From Burkholderiales bacterium (GTDB lineage Bacteria > Pseudomonadota > Gammaproteobacteria > Burkholderiales > SG8-41), in contig JAIENU010000003.1 in NCBI GenBank assembly GCA_019751125.1, forward strand, positions 23,128 to 87,127: a stretch of DNA of 64,000 nt, written 5' to 3'. The position numbers and the translations under genes were made by a program. Position 1 is the stretch's first letter. The number at the start of each line of letters is the position of its first letter. Positions 9,201 through 18,443 of the stretch are shown in pieces. The notes under the pieces are model-generated. The model did no database searches. It was not told the origin of the DNA and worked only from the letters and a program-made list of their open reading frames with translations.

Positions 9201-10484
9201 ATGAGCCAGGCCCCGGCGCTGCCCAGTGCGGTCGAGGCCGCAGCGGAAATCCGTGCCGGCCGGCTCAGTTCCGAAAAGCTGGTCAGGTCCTGCCTTGAAC
9301 GTATTGCGCAGCGCGAACCGGAAGTCCAGGCCTGGGCCTGGATCGACGCCGAACAGGCGCTGGCCCAGGCCCGTGCGCGCGACCGCGAGACACCGCGTTC
9401 GCCGTTGCACGGCATCCCTGTCGGCATCAAGGATGTCATCGACACCTGCGACATGCCGACCGGTTATGGCTCACCCATTTACGCAAACCACCAGCCCGCG
9501 GCCGATGCCGCCTGTGTGGCGCAGATCCGCGAGCTGGGTGGTGTCATTCTCGGCAAGGCGGTATCGACCGAGTTTGCCACCCGCCACCCCAACAAGACGC
9601 GCAATCCGCACCGGCTGACTCAGACGCCGGGCGGATCGTCCAGCGGTTCGGCCGCGGCGGTGGCGGACGGCATGGTGCCGTTGGCCCTGGGCACCCAGAC
9701 TTCATCGTCGGTGATCCGGCCGGCCGCCTATTGTGGCGTGGTCGGTTACAAACCCTCGTTCGGGCTGATCAACCGCGCCGGCATGAAATTCCTTTCCGAG
9801 TCCCTGGATACCATCGGTGTGCTGTCGCGCACGGTGGCCGATGCCGCACTGCTGGCCACCCAGCTCGCCGGCATTCCCTGGACACCGCCGGGCGCAGCGA
9901 TGGCCCGCCCGCCGCGGATTGCCGTCTGCCGCACGCCGTACTGGGCGGCAGCCGATGCATCGGTGCAGTCCTCGCTGATCGAAACCGCGGCTCGCCTCAA
10001 GGCAGCCGGCGCCGCACTGGTCGAACTCGAATTGCCCGCGATGTTTGCGGGCATGAACCATCTGCAGGTCGCCATCAGTGCGTATGAGTTCTATCGTGCG
10101 CTGAGCCACGAGCGCATCCGCCACCCCGATCTGCTTTCGGCGAGCCTTAGTGCGCGCATCGCGGCGGGCGGACGGGTGAGCCGGGCGGAGTACGAGGCGG
10201 CGCTGGTGGACACCGCGCGTTGCAGGGCATGGATCGCGGATGCCTTTGCCGGCTTTGATCTCATCATCGCGCCCAGTGCGCCAAGCGAGGCACCGGAGCT
10301 GTCCAATACGGGTGAGCCGACCTTCGGCCTGATGTGGACACTGCTGCAGCTGCCCTGCCTGACGCTGCCCTGCGGAACCGGGGCCACCGGACTGCCGCTG
10401 GGCCTGCAGGTCATTGCCGCAGCGGGCTGCGATCCCGATTTGTATGCCGGTGCCGGCTGGATCGAACACCAGCTGGCGCGCTGA
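9201..10484 (+). CDS. Amidase-signature family enzyme with variant catalytic loop
   Basis: The 427-residue protein keeps the lysine K77 in VGIKDVID, the GGSSSGS cluster at residues 144-150 and a serine at the nucleophile position, S170. The usual DTGGS loop is instead GTQTSSSVIRPA, where two glycines are replaced by serines. This changes the oxyanion loop and may alter specificity. It follows the Bug protein gene by 19 bases and ends 17 bases before the convergent third amidase. The function is hydrolysis of an unidentified amide; no small subunit gene adjoins it. Confidence 0.85.
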   Translation: MSQAPALPSAVEAAAEIRAGRLSSEKLVRSCLERIAQREPEVQAWAWIDAEQALAQARARDRETPRSPLHGIPVGIKDVIDTCDMPTGYGSPIYANHQPAADAACVAQIRELGGVILGKAVSTEFATRHPNKTRNPHRLTQTPGGSSSGSAAAVADGMVPLALGTQTSSSVIRPAAYCGVVGYKPSFGLINRAGMKFLSESLDTIGVLSRTVADAALLATQLAGIPWTPPGAAMARPPRIAVCRTPYWAAADASVQSSLIETAARLKAAGAALVELELPAMFAGMNHLQVAISAYEFYRALSHERIRHPDLLSASLSARIAAGGRVSRAEYEAALVDTARCRAWIADAFAGFDLIIAPSAPSEAPELSNTGEPTFGLMWTLLQLPCLTLPCGTGATGLPLGLQVIAAAGCDPDLYAGAGWIEHQLAR

Positions 10485-10501
10485 GGACCGGCGCCGACAC
10501 T

Positions 10502-12130
10502 TCAGGAAAAACGGAACACCAGCGAAGGTTCGGCCATGCGGTCGCGCGGCTTGCGCATGCGCTCTGCCATCGCCAGCGCGTGCGGCGCATTTTCGGCAAG
10601 GATCGCGAACAGGCGCTCATCGAGGTTCAAGCCGGCTTTTTGCGCCATCACTTCGACCAGGGTTCGTGTCCTGGCATCGAGCGATACCGGCCGCGGTTCG
10701 TTGCCGCGCAGGTCGGGCACCGGCAGCGGATTGCCGGGTTCCAGCGGGGGCCTCCGGAGATGCCAGTCCGTTTCGCGCTGGTAGGCGGCACCGGCCTGCA
10801 ATACCAGCGCATCGCTGCCGGCACGCCCCACGAGCTGCATGCCCAGCGGCAGGCCGTCTTTGGAGTAACCGCAAGGCAGGGCCAGTGCCGGGGTGCGCGC
10901 ACTGTTCGAAGGTGTGCAGACATTGCCGCGCAGCCAGAAATTCTCGCTGCGGTAATCTTCAAAACGCGGTGCCGGACCGAAACCGCAGGTCAGCAGCAGA
11001 TCGTAGCGCTCGTGCAGCGGCTGCATGGTGGCCAGATAGGCCCGGTGCTCGCGTAATGCCTGCACGTAATCGGCGGACTGGAACAGGCAGGCCGGCAGGG
11101 CGCGACCCAAGAAGTCACGCCCGAACAGCTGCGGTGTCCGCATCAGCTGCTGCTGGTGGATGGCGAAAATCTCGCTCTCGGCAATGATCACCTTGATGTC
11201 GTAACCGTCCTGCACGGCGGGGCTGCGGCAATCCTCGAGGCTCGCGCCAAGCCCGCGGAACACCGCGATGGCTTCGTCCAGTGCCTTGCGATGATCGGGG
11301 TGCGCGGGAATGTCCTCTTCCCAGTAATGGCGAAGCACACCGATGCGCAGGCCGCGGACGCCGGCCTCGAGCTGCGCGGAATAATCCGGAATGTCGTGGC
11401 GCATGCTGCCGGCATCGGCGGCGTCGTAACCCGCGATGGCCTGGAGCAGCAGCGCGCAGTCCGCGGCACTGCGCGCCATCGGCCCGCAGTGGTCGAAGGT
11501 GAAGGAGTTCGGGATCACCCCGGCTCGGCTGACCAGGCCATAGGTCGGCATCAGGCCGGTGATGCCGCAGAACGAGGCAGGGCCGCGGATCGAGCCGCCG
11601 GTGTCCGAACCCAGTGCCGCGGGCAGCAGGCCGGCGGCCACGGCAGCGGCCGAGCCGCTGGAGGAGCCGCCGGTAAAGCGCTCAAGGTTCCAGGGATTGC
11701 GCGCGGGGGGCCAGGGCAGATCGAACGACGGTCCGCCGTGCGCGAACTCGTGGGTCTGCAGTTTGCCAAGCAGGATGGCGCCGGCTTCGAGCAGCTTGCG
11801 CGTCGCGGTGGCGTCGTGGTCCGGGATGTTATCGCGGCACACAGCCGAACCGCCCGAAGTCAGGATGCCCCGGGTGTTGTAGATGTCCTTCAGGCCGAAG
11901 GGAATGCCATGCAGCGGGCCGCGGCTGCCGTTGCGCATGATGTCCTGCTCGGCCTGCCGGGCCTGCGCCCGTGCCTGTTCGGCGGTGACGGTGATGAAGG
12001 CATTGACCCGCGGGTCGAGGCTTTCAATGCGCGAGAGCAGGGCCTCGGTCAGCTCGACTGGCGACAGGCTGCGCTTCGCGATCAGCGTTGCGGCCTCGGC
12101 GATGCCCAGTTCATGCAGCGTGCTGCCCAA
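10502..12130 (-). CDS. Amidase-signature enzyme with fused GatC/AtzG-like C-terminal segment
   Basis: The first 460 or so residues form a complete amidase: K81 in GLKDIYN, S156-S158 in TGGSSSGSA and nucleophile S180 in GSDTGGSIRGPA. About 60 further residues (483-542) form a helical tail beginning DARTRTLVEVM and ending EPSLVFRFS, closely resembling the separate small protein at 6497-6691 (EARTRQLAESL to EPAHVFRLP). I read this as a natural fusion of catalytic and small subunits. The start is TTG at 12130, eight bases after GAGG and 11 bases beyond the queD stop, so it is probably translated from the queD message. No ATG fits. Confidence 0.85.
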   Translation of the reverse strand: MGSTLHELGIAEAATLIAKRSLSPVELTEALLSRIESLDPRVNAFITVTAEQARAQARQAEQDIMRNGSRGPLHGIPFGLKDIYNTRGILTSGGSAVCRDNIPDHDATATRKLLEAGAILLGKLQTHEFAHGGPSFDLPWPPARNPWNLERFTGGSSSGSAAAVAAGLLPAALGSDTGGSIRGPASFCGITGLMPTYGLVSRAGVIPNSFTFDHCGPMARSAADCALLLQAIAGYDAADAGSMRHDIPDYSAQLEAGVRGLRIGVLRHYWEEDIPAHPDHRKALDEAIAVFRGLGASLEDCRSPAVQDGYDIKVIIAESEIFAIHQQQLMRTPQLFGRDFLGRALPACLFQSADYVQALREHRAYLATMQPLHERYDLLLTCGFGPAPRFEDYRSENFWLRGNVCTPSNSARTPALALPCGYSKDGLPLGMQLVGRAGSDALVLQAGAAYQRETDWHLRRPPLEPGNPLPVPDLRGNEPRPVSLDARTRTLVEVMAQKAGLNLDERLFAILAENAPHALAMAERMRKPRDRMAEPSLVFRFS

Positions 12131-12141
12131 GGCGCGGCCTC

Positions 12142-12591
12142 TCAGCTTTCGCTGCGAACGGCATCCGCCCAGCAGTTGGGCGTTTCATAAAGCCGGACCT
12201 GTTCCAGTTGCAGCCGGTCGCCGTATTCGGCGCGATAGGCCGCATCGAGGATGGCGAATGCCTGCTGTGCGAGGTGTTCCGCCGTGGGCGGCGCATCGAA
12301 CAGCACGGTCTTGTGGCCGGGGATGCCGGCGAGAAAGGTGGCGACCGCCTGGTCATGGCGCCAGGCCAGAAAAGCGTGGTCCCAGGGCTCGGCGATCAGC
12401 CGGCTGGCAATGGTCTTGATCGCGGAAAAATCGATCACCATGCCTTCGTCGGCGGCGCCCGGCGTGGCGATGACCGGACCGCTGACAGTGACTTCTAGGG
12501 CATAGCGGTGCCCATGCAGGTGCCGGCACTGGCTGCCGTGGTTGGGAATGCGGTGGCCGGCATCAAATTCCAGCCTGCGGGTGATTTTCAT
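12142..12591 (-). CDS. queD: 6-carboxytetrahydropterin synthase family protein
   Basis: This 149-residue T-fold enzyme converts 7,8-dihydroneopterin triphosphate to 6-carboxytetrahydropterin, the first committed step to queuosine. Zinc ligands are H13 in FDAGHRI and H26 and H28 in CRHLHGH; C22 is the catalytic cysteine. YETPNCW near the C terminus carries the conserved pterin-binding glutamate. The ATG at 12591 starts directly with the family sequence MKITRRLEFDAGH. The PTPS family also includes folate-pathway variants, but the cysteine and length favour QueD. It heads a two-gene unit with the fused amidase, an unexpected pairing. Confidence 0.88.
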   Translation of the reverse strand: MKITRRLEFDAGHRIPNHGSQCRHLHGHRYALEVTVSGPVIATPGAADEGMVIDFSAIKTIASRLIAEPWDHAFLAWRHDQAVATFLAGIPGHKTVLFDAPPTAEHLAQQAFAILDAAYRAEYGDRLQLEQVRLYETPNCWADAVRSES

Positions 12592-12713
12592 GGCCGGCGA
12601 TTATACCGCCGGGGTGCGGCAACCTCGTTTTTCCCCTGAAAATCCAATAAAATAGCGCCCTTTTTGGCAAGGCAAAGCCTTCAGCCCCCCGGGTCATTCC
12701 GGTCTTCCTATAT

Positions 12714-13940
12714 ATGGCACTGATAGTTCAAAAATACGGCGGCACTTCGGTCGGCAGCCCGGAGCGCATCAAGAACGTGGCCAAACGCGTGGCGCGCTGG
12801 AAATCCCAGGGCCATGACGTGGTGGTCGTGGTCTCGGCAATGTCCGGCGAAACCAACCGGCTGATCGCGCTGGCCAAGGACATCCAGTCCCAGCCTGATC
12901 CGCGCGAGCTTGACGTGATGGTGTCCACCGGCGAGCAGGTGACGATTGCCCTGCTGTCGATGGCGCTGCTCGAGATCGGCGTGCCGGCGCGCAGCTACAC
13001 CGGCGGCCAGGTGCGCATCCTCACCGACAACGCCTATACCAAGGCACGCATCGTCAGCATCGACGAGCACAACATGCGCGCCGACCTCAAGGCCGGCCGT
13101 GTCGTGGTCGTCGCCGGTTTCCAGGGCATCGACGAAGCCGGCAACATCACCACGCTGGGTCGTGGCGGTTCGGACACCACCGGCGTGGCACTGGCTGCGG
13201 CGCTGAAGGCTGACGAGTGCCAGATCTACACCGACGTGGACGGTGTCTACACCACCGACCCGCGCATTGTTCCGGAAGCCCGGCGCCTGAAGACCGTCAC
13301 CTTCGAGGAAATGCTCGAGATGGCGAGCCTCGGCTCCAAGGTGCTGCAGATCCGCTCGGTCGAATTTGCCGGCAAATACAAGGTGCGTTTGCGCGTGCTC
13401 TCCAGCTTCGAGGACGAAGGCGAGGGCACGCTGATCACTTTCGAGGAAGACAAGGACATGGAAAAAGCCGTCATTTCAGGCATTGCCTTCAACCGCGACG
13501 AGGCGAAAATCACCGTTCTCGGCGTGCCCGACCGTCCTGGCATCGCGTACCAGATTCTTGGCCCGGTCGGCGAGGCTAACATCGACGTCGACATGATCGT
13601 GCAGAACGTCGGTCACGACGGTCTCACCGATTTTTCGTTCACGGTGCATCGCAACGACTACCAGAAAGCGCTGAAGGTGCTGCAGCCGGTGCTTGAGCAT
13701 ACCAAGGCACGCGGCGTGCAGAGCGGCGACAAGATTGCCAAGGTGTCGGTGGTCGGCGTTGGCATGCGGTCCCACGCCGGCATTGCCAGCACGATGTTCC
13801 GCACGCTGGCCGAGGAAGGCATCAACATCGAGATGATCTCCACTTCGGAGATCAAGATTTCGGTGGTGATCGACGAGAAATACACCGAACTCGCGGTGCG
13901 CGTGCTGCACAAGGCGTTCGGGCTGGATCAACCGGCCTGA
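12714..13940 (+). CDS. lysC: Aspartate kinase
   Basis: This 408-residue cytoplasmic enzyme phosphorylates aspartate, the entry step for lysine, threonine and methionine. KYGGTSVGS with K7 binds ATP, the substrate loop VSTGEQVT follows near residue 75, and GRGGSDTT is around residue 150. Two C-terminal ACT repeats ([16 protein letters not shown] and [16 protein letters not shown]) give allosteric feedback control. Length and order match betaproteobacterial aspartate kinases. The upstream gap has no convincing promoter beyond an AT-rich stretch with TAAAAT at 12648-12653. tRNA-Ser(GCU) follows. Confidence 0.96.
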   Translation: MALIVQKYGGTSVGSPERIKNVAKRVARWKSQGHDVVVVVSAMSGETNRLIALAKDIQSQPDPRELDVMVSTGEQVTIALLSMALLEIGVPARSYTGGQVRILTDNAYTKARIVSIDEHNMRADLKAGRVVVVAGFQGIDEAGNITTLGRGGSDTTGVALAAALKADECQIYTDVDGVYTTDPRIVPEARRLKTVTFEEMLEMASLGSKVLQIRSVEFAGKYKVRLRVLSSFEDEGEGTLITFEEDKDMEKAVISGIAFNRDEAKITVLGVPDRPGIAYQILGPVGEANIDVDMIVQNVGHDGLTDFSFTVHRNDYQKALKVLQPVLEHTKARGVQSGDKIAKVSVVGVGMRSHAGIASTMFRTLAEEGINIEMISTSEIKISVVIDEKYTELAVRVLHKAFGLDQPA

Positions 13941-14022
13941 TCGCCGGATTGCCGGGCGGGGGGCTGTGGTAACCTTGCCGAAATGCAGTAAACAGTTTGT
14001 GAAGTAACAGCATCAGAGTTCC

Positions 14023-14115
14023 GGAGAGATGGCCGAGTGGTCGAAGGCGCGCCCCTGCTAAGGGCGTATGGGGGCAAAACCTCCATCGAGGGTTCGAATC
14101 CCTCTCTCTCCGCCA
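14023..14115 (+). tRNA. tRNA-Ser(GCU)
   Basis: The gene is 93 bases including encoded CCA. GGAGAGA pairs with TCTCTCC, the anticodon stem CGCCC/GGGCG encloses anticodon GCT, and a long variable arm (GTATGGGGGCAAAACCTCCATC) marks a class II tRNA. The T arm is GAGGGTTCGAATCCCTC. It decodes AGU and AGC. Confidence 0.96.
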
Positions 14116-14119
14116 GTAT

Positions 14120-14148
14120 AAAAAACGGGGCCTTGTGCCCCGTTTTTT
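14120..14148 (+). terminator. Intrinsic terminator of tRNA-Ser(GCU)
   Basis: AAAAAACGGGGC, loop CTTGT, then GCCCCGTTTTTT, five bases after the tRNA end. Confidence 0.9.
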
Positions 14149-14332
14149 ATTGAGTGCGGCAAAGGCGGGGTATCCATCTCCACAGTGACCGATGCTCGGA
14201 GCGCATGTCGTACGGGCTGTTGCGTGATGGCCGGGATCGATTTTTTCACCGGATTGTGCGGCGGAAAATCCAGGATGCATTTCGCCATGCCGAGTCATGG
14301 TGCATCAATCAGATTCCATTTCGTGTATTAAA

Positions 14333-14350
14333 ATAAGTAATTGATTTTTT
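14333..14350 (-). repeat. Dispersed AT-rich repeat, degenerate copy
   Basis: The minus strand reads AAAAAATCAATTACTTAT. Allowing one inserted T and one G-to-T change it matches the AAAACAATGACTTAT core. It is similar enough to list, but chance is possible in this AT-rich patch. Confidence 0.4.
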
Positions 14351-14517
14351 TATGATATTTTTTGATCCTCATTCTTGTGAACGATTGCACTTATACAATG
14401 TGGAGTCACGATGCCCTTCAAAACAGTAGGTCTGTCGTGATAAGGTAAAACCGCATAAGGTGCCTTTCCGGGTGCCGCATGAGTGAAGAAAGCATATCGG
14501 CCGGAGGAGGCGTGGAT

Positions 14518-14691
14518 ATGGTTTCGATTGCGACAACAAGCACCTTGGCCTGCGGACTGCAGTTCGTGGTCATCGTGCATCGCGCACTCCGCATTTTTCG
14601 GGGTGTCAGCACAAACCCTTTCCGAAAACATGGACGGGCCGGTCTTGCGCCGCGGCCATTTTTCCCGCAGCGCGGGAAGGGGTTTGTTTGA
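14518..14691 (+). CDS. Candidate small protein, 57 residues, possible single membrane segment
   Basis: The ATG is preceded by GGAGGAGG with seven bases of spacing, one of the best ribosome-binding sites in the window. The product has a hydrophobic N-terminal half (TLACGLQFVVIVHRALRIF) and a basic C-terminal half rich in R, P and G. I recognise no family. It lies 150 bases upstream of the sensor gene on the same strand and could be a leader peptide or membrane peptide, or a chance frame. Codon use does not decide it. Confidence 0.25.
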   Translation: MVSIATTSTLACGLQFVVIVHRALRIFRGVSTNPFRKHGRAGLAPRPFFPQRGKGFV

Positions 14692-14841
14692 TGGTGGCAT
14701 CATGCCTGCTTCAGTTGCAGCGGCATGTGTCCGTTAACAGGAGAATTTTGGGATTTGGCAGTTTTTTGGAAAACCGCTCCCGGTGTGATGACGGGTAACG
14801 GCTCATGCGGGTTGCGGTAATGCGTCGGTGAGATTTTCCAA

Positions 14842-17800
14842 ATGAAAGTACAGACCAAGGAAGCAATGGTCACCGCGGTTTCGCTGCTGGCGGTCGCTCT
14901 GATCGTATCCACACTGCTGTGGACATACCGGGCGGTGGATACCGCCAACCGCCAGCGCCAGCAGGCGAGCGAGATTGCGCGCGGTCTTTCACAGCTCAGG
15001 CTGTTGACCTTCGAGTACCGCCTCTACCGTTCCAGCGACATCGAAAAGAAGTGGTACGTGGTGTCAGGCACCGTTGACCGCAACATCGAAAACACTGAAA
15101 CCTCCACGCCAATGCAGAAGGAGCTGCTTGAGCGGCTGCGGGAACGGCGTTCGCTGATCAAGAAAATATTTGGCGAGATTGTGGACCGTTATGCGGTTTT
15201 CAACGCAGGCGCGGCCGGCAAGGTGCAGGAGCATGTTCACAACAACAAGCTGTTCAGCGGCATGCTGGCCGAGCAGCAGAAGAATTTCCAGGACATATTC
15301 CGGTTGACCGACATCGCATCCAATCGCATCCTGGAGGCGCAGCGCAGACTGCTGTTCGTGGCCCTCGGGGGGCTGGGGCTGATTGCACTGATCAAGATCC
15401 TGTCCTGGTGGAGGTTGCGCCGTGAGGTGCTGCAGCCGATCGGGGAGCTGGAGTTTGCGGCAGGCCATGTCGGACAGCACAGCTGGAGTTTCAAGGCGCG
15501 TGCCGGCGATGACGAAGTGGCGGGGCTTGGTGCCAGCCTCAATGCCATGGCGGCGAGGATCGAGGCGCAGGCCAATGCGCTGATGCAGGCGCGCGACGGC
15601 ATGGAGCAGATGGTGCGTGAACGCACTGCCGAACTCGAAAACGCGCTGAAGGAACTGCAGTCAAGCCAGGCTGCGCTGATCGACAGCGAGCAGCGCTTCC
15701 GTGCCATTTTTGATCATGCCGGTGTCGGTATCACGATGCGGTCCGCGCATGACCGCAACCTGCCCTGGATCCAGGTCAATGATCATTTCTGCAAGATGCT
15801 CGGTTATTCAAGGGAGGAGCTGCTGAAGCTGAGCACTGCGGACATTACCCCACCAGAGCATCTGGCCAATGCGCTGGCCGACAACGAGAGCATGAAAAAA
15901 GGGGATCTTTCCTTTTATGCCCGGGAGAAACAGGTCATCCGCAAGGATGGCCAGAAGATATGGGTGCTGCTCACCGTTTCGACGCTGGCAGGCCCGGACG
16001 GCAAGCCGGTGAATCTGATCGCCACCTACCAGGACATCAACCAGCGCCACGAAGCCGAGATCAGCATCCGGCGCCTGAATCGCGTCTATGCCGTGCTCAG
16101 CGGCATCAACCTGCTGATATCCAGGGTTCACGATCTGCCGTTACTGCTGCCGGAAGCCTGCCGCATCGCCGTCGAGCAAGGTGGTTTCGCGCTGGCCTGG
16201 ATCGGCATCCACGACAACAAGGCCCGGAAAATTCTGCCCGTAGCCTGGGCTGGCGAGCATAGCGAGGCGCTCGCAAAAGCCGGCACCTCGGCCACACCTG
16301 AACACCCCCTGGGGCATGGCGTGACTGGCCGAGCCGTCGAGCTTAAGCGGCCCGTATTCATCAATGACCTGACGCTGTGGCCTGACTTCGGTTCCCCGAG
16401 AAGGCGCGAGGCCATCCGCCTGGGTTATCGCTCGACAATCGCTTTGCCGCTGATTGTTGATGGTGAGGCGGTTGCCGTGCTCACGCTGTATGCCATTGAG
16501 TCCGGATTCTTCGATGCGAAAGAAGTGGCCCTGCTTACGGAGCTGGCTGGCAATGTCTCCATCGGCATGGAGGGGATTGAGCGGCAGCGGAAAATCGAAA
16601 AGCTGTCGCGCATTCGCGCGGTTTCGGCACGGATCAATGCGGCCATCGTCCGTATCCGTGACCGCGAAACCCTGCTCCGTGAAACCTGCAACATTGTCTT
16701 CAAGCACGGCGGCTTCGAGCTGATCTGGATCGGCGACGTCAATGCCGAAAAGCGGGAAATCCGCTCCGTGGCCTGGAACGGTTTCCCGATCGAGGTGATC
16801 AACCAACTGGACTGGAGCGATTTGGGGGAGGGGAAAAAAACCTTGGCCGAAGCCATGCGTACCGGCAAAGCCTATGTCCGCCATAAGCTGGATGAAGACC
16901 TGCCCGCGGGTACCTTGCGGAGCGAAGCCATCACCCAGGGCTATGCCTCCTCGGCCTGCCTGCCGCTCCAAGTGGAGGGCCAAGTCGAAGCCTTCATCCT
17001 GCTGTTCTCGAAAGAAGAGGCGTTTTTCGATGAGGATGAGCTTGAACTGCTGAAGGAGGTCGCGGCAGACGTGTCGCTGGCCCTGCAGACCATCAAGAGC
17101 CGCGAACGGCTGGATTACCTGTCCTATTACGATCCGCTGACCGGCCTGCCGAACAGGACGCTGTTCATGGACCGCGCCAGCCAGCAGATGCGCATGCGTG
17201 GAGAAGAGCAGCGGATCGTGGCGCTGATGCTGGTCAACATCGACCGCTTCCGCTACATCAACGAGACCTTTGGCCGCAGTGGTGGTGATACCCTGCTGAA
17301 GCTGGTGGCAAGAAGGCTCGAAACCTCCTTTCACGGCAAGGATTACATTGCGCGCATCGATGCCGACAGTTTTGCCGTCGTTGTCCGCGGCATCGCCGAT
17401 TCATCCCGGATCCTGCACATCATTGAAGATCGCATCCTGAGCTGCTTTGCCGGGGATTTCGATATCGAGGGCAAGGAGGTGCGTGTGGCGGCCAAGGTCG
17501 GTGTCGCTGTTTTTCCGACGGATGGCGAAGACGCCGACAAGTTGTACCACAACGCCGAGGCTGCATTGAAGATGGCCCGGGACTTGGGCGAGCGCCACCT
17601 GTTCTATGCCGCCGAAATGAACGCCAGGGCCGAGCAGACCCTGACGCTGGAAACCCGGTTGCGCAAGGCGGTCCAGAATCAGGAGTTTGTCCTGTATTAC
17701 CATCCAAAGCACTGCCTGGCCAGCGGCAGAATCGTCGGCATGGAGGCGCTGATCCGCTGGCAGGACCCGGCATCGGGACTGGTGCCGCCCGGCGTCTTTA

Positions 17801-18417
17801 TCTCCCTGCTTGAGGAAACCGGCCTGATACTGGAGGTCGGCAAATGGGCGTTAAATGAGGTGCTTAGGCAGCACAGCGAGTGGACGGCACTGGGGCTCAA
17901 GGTTCCGCGGATTGCGGTCAATGTGTCCGCCATCCAGTTGCAGCAGAAGAATTTCTCCGATGTGGTGATCGGTGCGGTCCAGGCGCAGGGTGACAACCCC
18001 GACGCACTGGAGCTCGAGATCACGGAAAGCCTGCTGATGAAGGACGTTCAGGCCAGCCTGCGCACCCTGTCGGTATTGCGCGGCCTGGGTGTCACCATCG
18101 CAATGGATGATTTTGGCACCGGATATTCGTCGCTGGCCTATATCGCGAGGCTGCCGATCACTTCGATCAAGATTGACCGCGCCTTCATCACCGGGATGAC
18201 CGATGGTCCGCAGAACATGAGCATCGTGACCACGGTCGTCGGGCTTGCCCATGCCATGAACCTGAAGGTGGTGGCCGAGGGCGTCGAAACCCGCGAGCAG
18301 GCCGATCTGCTGAGCATGCTGAAATGCGACGAGGTGCAGGGTTATTTATTCAGCAAACCCGTGCCCGCACAGGCGATGCAGGCGCTGCTCGAGGGCTCGG
18401 CAGCAGGACAAAATTGA
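14842..18417 (+). CDS. Membrane sensor PAS-GAF-GAF-GGDEF-EAL, probable c-di-GMP phosphodiesterase
   Basis: This 1191-residue protein begins with membrane segment 1 (residues 9-29), a sensor region, membrane segment 2 (about 171-190), a HAMP-like linker and coiled coil, a PAS domain (about 282-400), two GAF domains (about 410-575 and 580-747), GGDEF (about 760-920) and EAL (930-1180). The GGDEF signature is degraded to DADSF at 840-844 (RIDADSFAVV), so cyclase activity is unlikely. The EAL domain keeps E968-A-L, ITESLLM, DDFGTGYSSL and VVAEGVET, so c-di-GMP hydrolysis is likely. The degenerate GGDEF may bind GTP to tune the EAL domain, as known for such tandems. No strong ribosome-binding site is seen; GGTGAG lies 12 bases upstream. 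Confidence 0.9.
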   Translation: MKVQTKEAMVTAVSLLAVALIVSTLLWTYRAVDTANRQRQQASEIARGLSQLRLLTFEYRLYRSSDIEKKWYVVSGTVDRNIENTETSTPMQKELLERLRERRSLIKKIFGEIVDRYAVFNAGAAGKVQEHVHNNKLFSGMLAEQQKNFQDIFRLTDIASNRILEAQRRLLFVALGGLGLIALIKILSWWRLRREVLQPIGELEFAAGHVGQHSWSFKARAGDDEVAGLGASLNAMAARIEAQANALMQARDGMEQMVRERTAELENALKELQSSQAALIDSEQRFRAIFDHAGVGITMRSAHDRNLPWIQVNDHFCKMLGYSREELLKLSTADITPPEHLANALADNESMKKGDLSFYAREKQVIRKDGQKIWVLLTVSTLAGPDGKPVNLIATYQDINQRHEAEISIRRLNRVYAVLSGINLLISRVHDLPLLLPEACRIAVEQGGFALAWIGIHDNKARKILPVAWAGEHSEALAKAGTSATPEHPLGHGVTGRAVELKRPVFINDLTLWPDFGSPRRREAIRLGYRSTIALPLIVDGEAVAVLTLYAIESGFFDAKEVALLTELAGNVSIGMEGIERQRKIEKLSRIRAVSARINAAIVRIRDRETLLRETCNIVFKHGGFELIWIGDVNAEKREIRSVAWNGFPIEVINQLDWSDLGEGKKTLAEAMRTGKAYVRHKLDEDLPAGTLRSEAITQGYASSACLPLQVEGQVEAFILLFSKEEAFFDEDELELLKEVAADVSLALQTIKSRERLDYLSYYDPLTGLPNRTLFMDRASQQMRMRGEEQRIVALMLVNIDRFRYINETFGRSGGDTLLKLVARRLETSFHGKDYIARIDADSFAVVVRGIADSSRILHIIEDRILSCFAGDFDIEGKEVRVAAKVGVAVFPTDGEDADKLYHNAEAALKMARDLGERHLFYAAEMNARAEQTLTLETRLRKAVQNQEFVLYYHPKHCLASGRIVGMEALIRWQDPASGLVPPGVFISLLEETGLILEVGKWALNEVLRQHSEWTALGLKVPRIAVNVSAIQLQQKNFSDVVIGAVQAQGDNPDALELEITESLLMKDVQASLRTLSVLRGLGVTIAMDDFGTGYSSLAYIARLPITSIKIDRAFITGMTDGPQNMSIVTTVVGLAHAMNLKVVAEGVETREQADLLSMLKCDEVQGYLFSKPVPAQAMQALLEGSAAGQN

Positions 18418-18443
18418 GTCTGGGGTCGCGGTCGGAGCGTGAC

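Larger units (their letters stand above)
14149..14841. other. Long intergenic stretch with no convincing gene
   Basis: Nearly 700 bases separate tRNA-Ser from the sensor gene. The first 160 bases look GC-rich and non-coding. Around 14317-14400 it turns AT-rich and holds a degenerate copy of the dispersed repeat. From 14460 on, short open frames occur on both strands; only the one at 14518 has a good ribosome-binding site. This could be the long leader of the downstream sensor gene. Confidence 0.5.

Noticed and set aside
13852..14298. Open frames opposite tRNA-Ser(GCU) giving GERGIRTLDGGFAPIRP-like peptides
   Set aside because: These are the well-known false proteins produced by reading antisense to a tRNA-Ser gene; tRNA and terminator explain the sequence.
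14350..14703. 117-codon frame on the minus strand in the long gap
   Set aside because: No ribosome-binding site, no recognisable family, and it covers the AT-rich regulatory-looking stretch.
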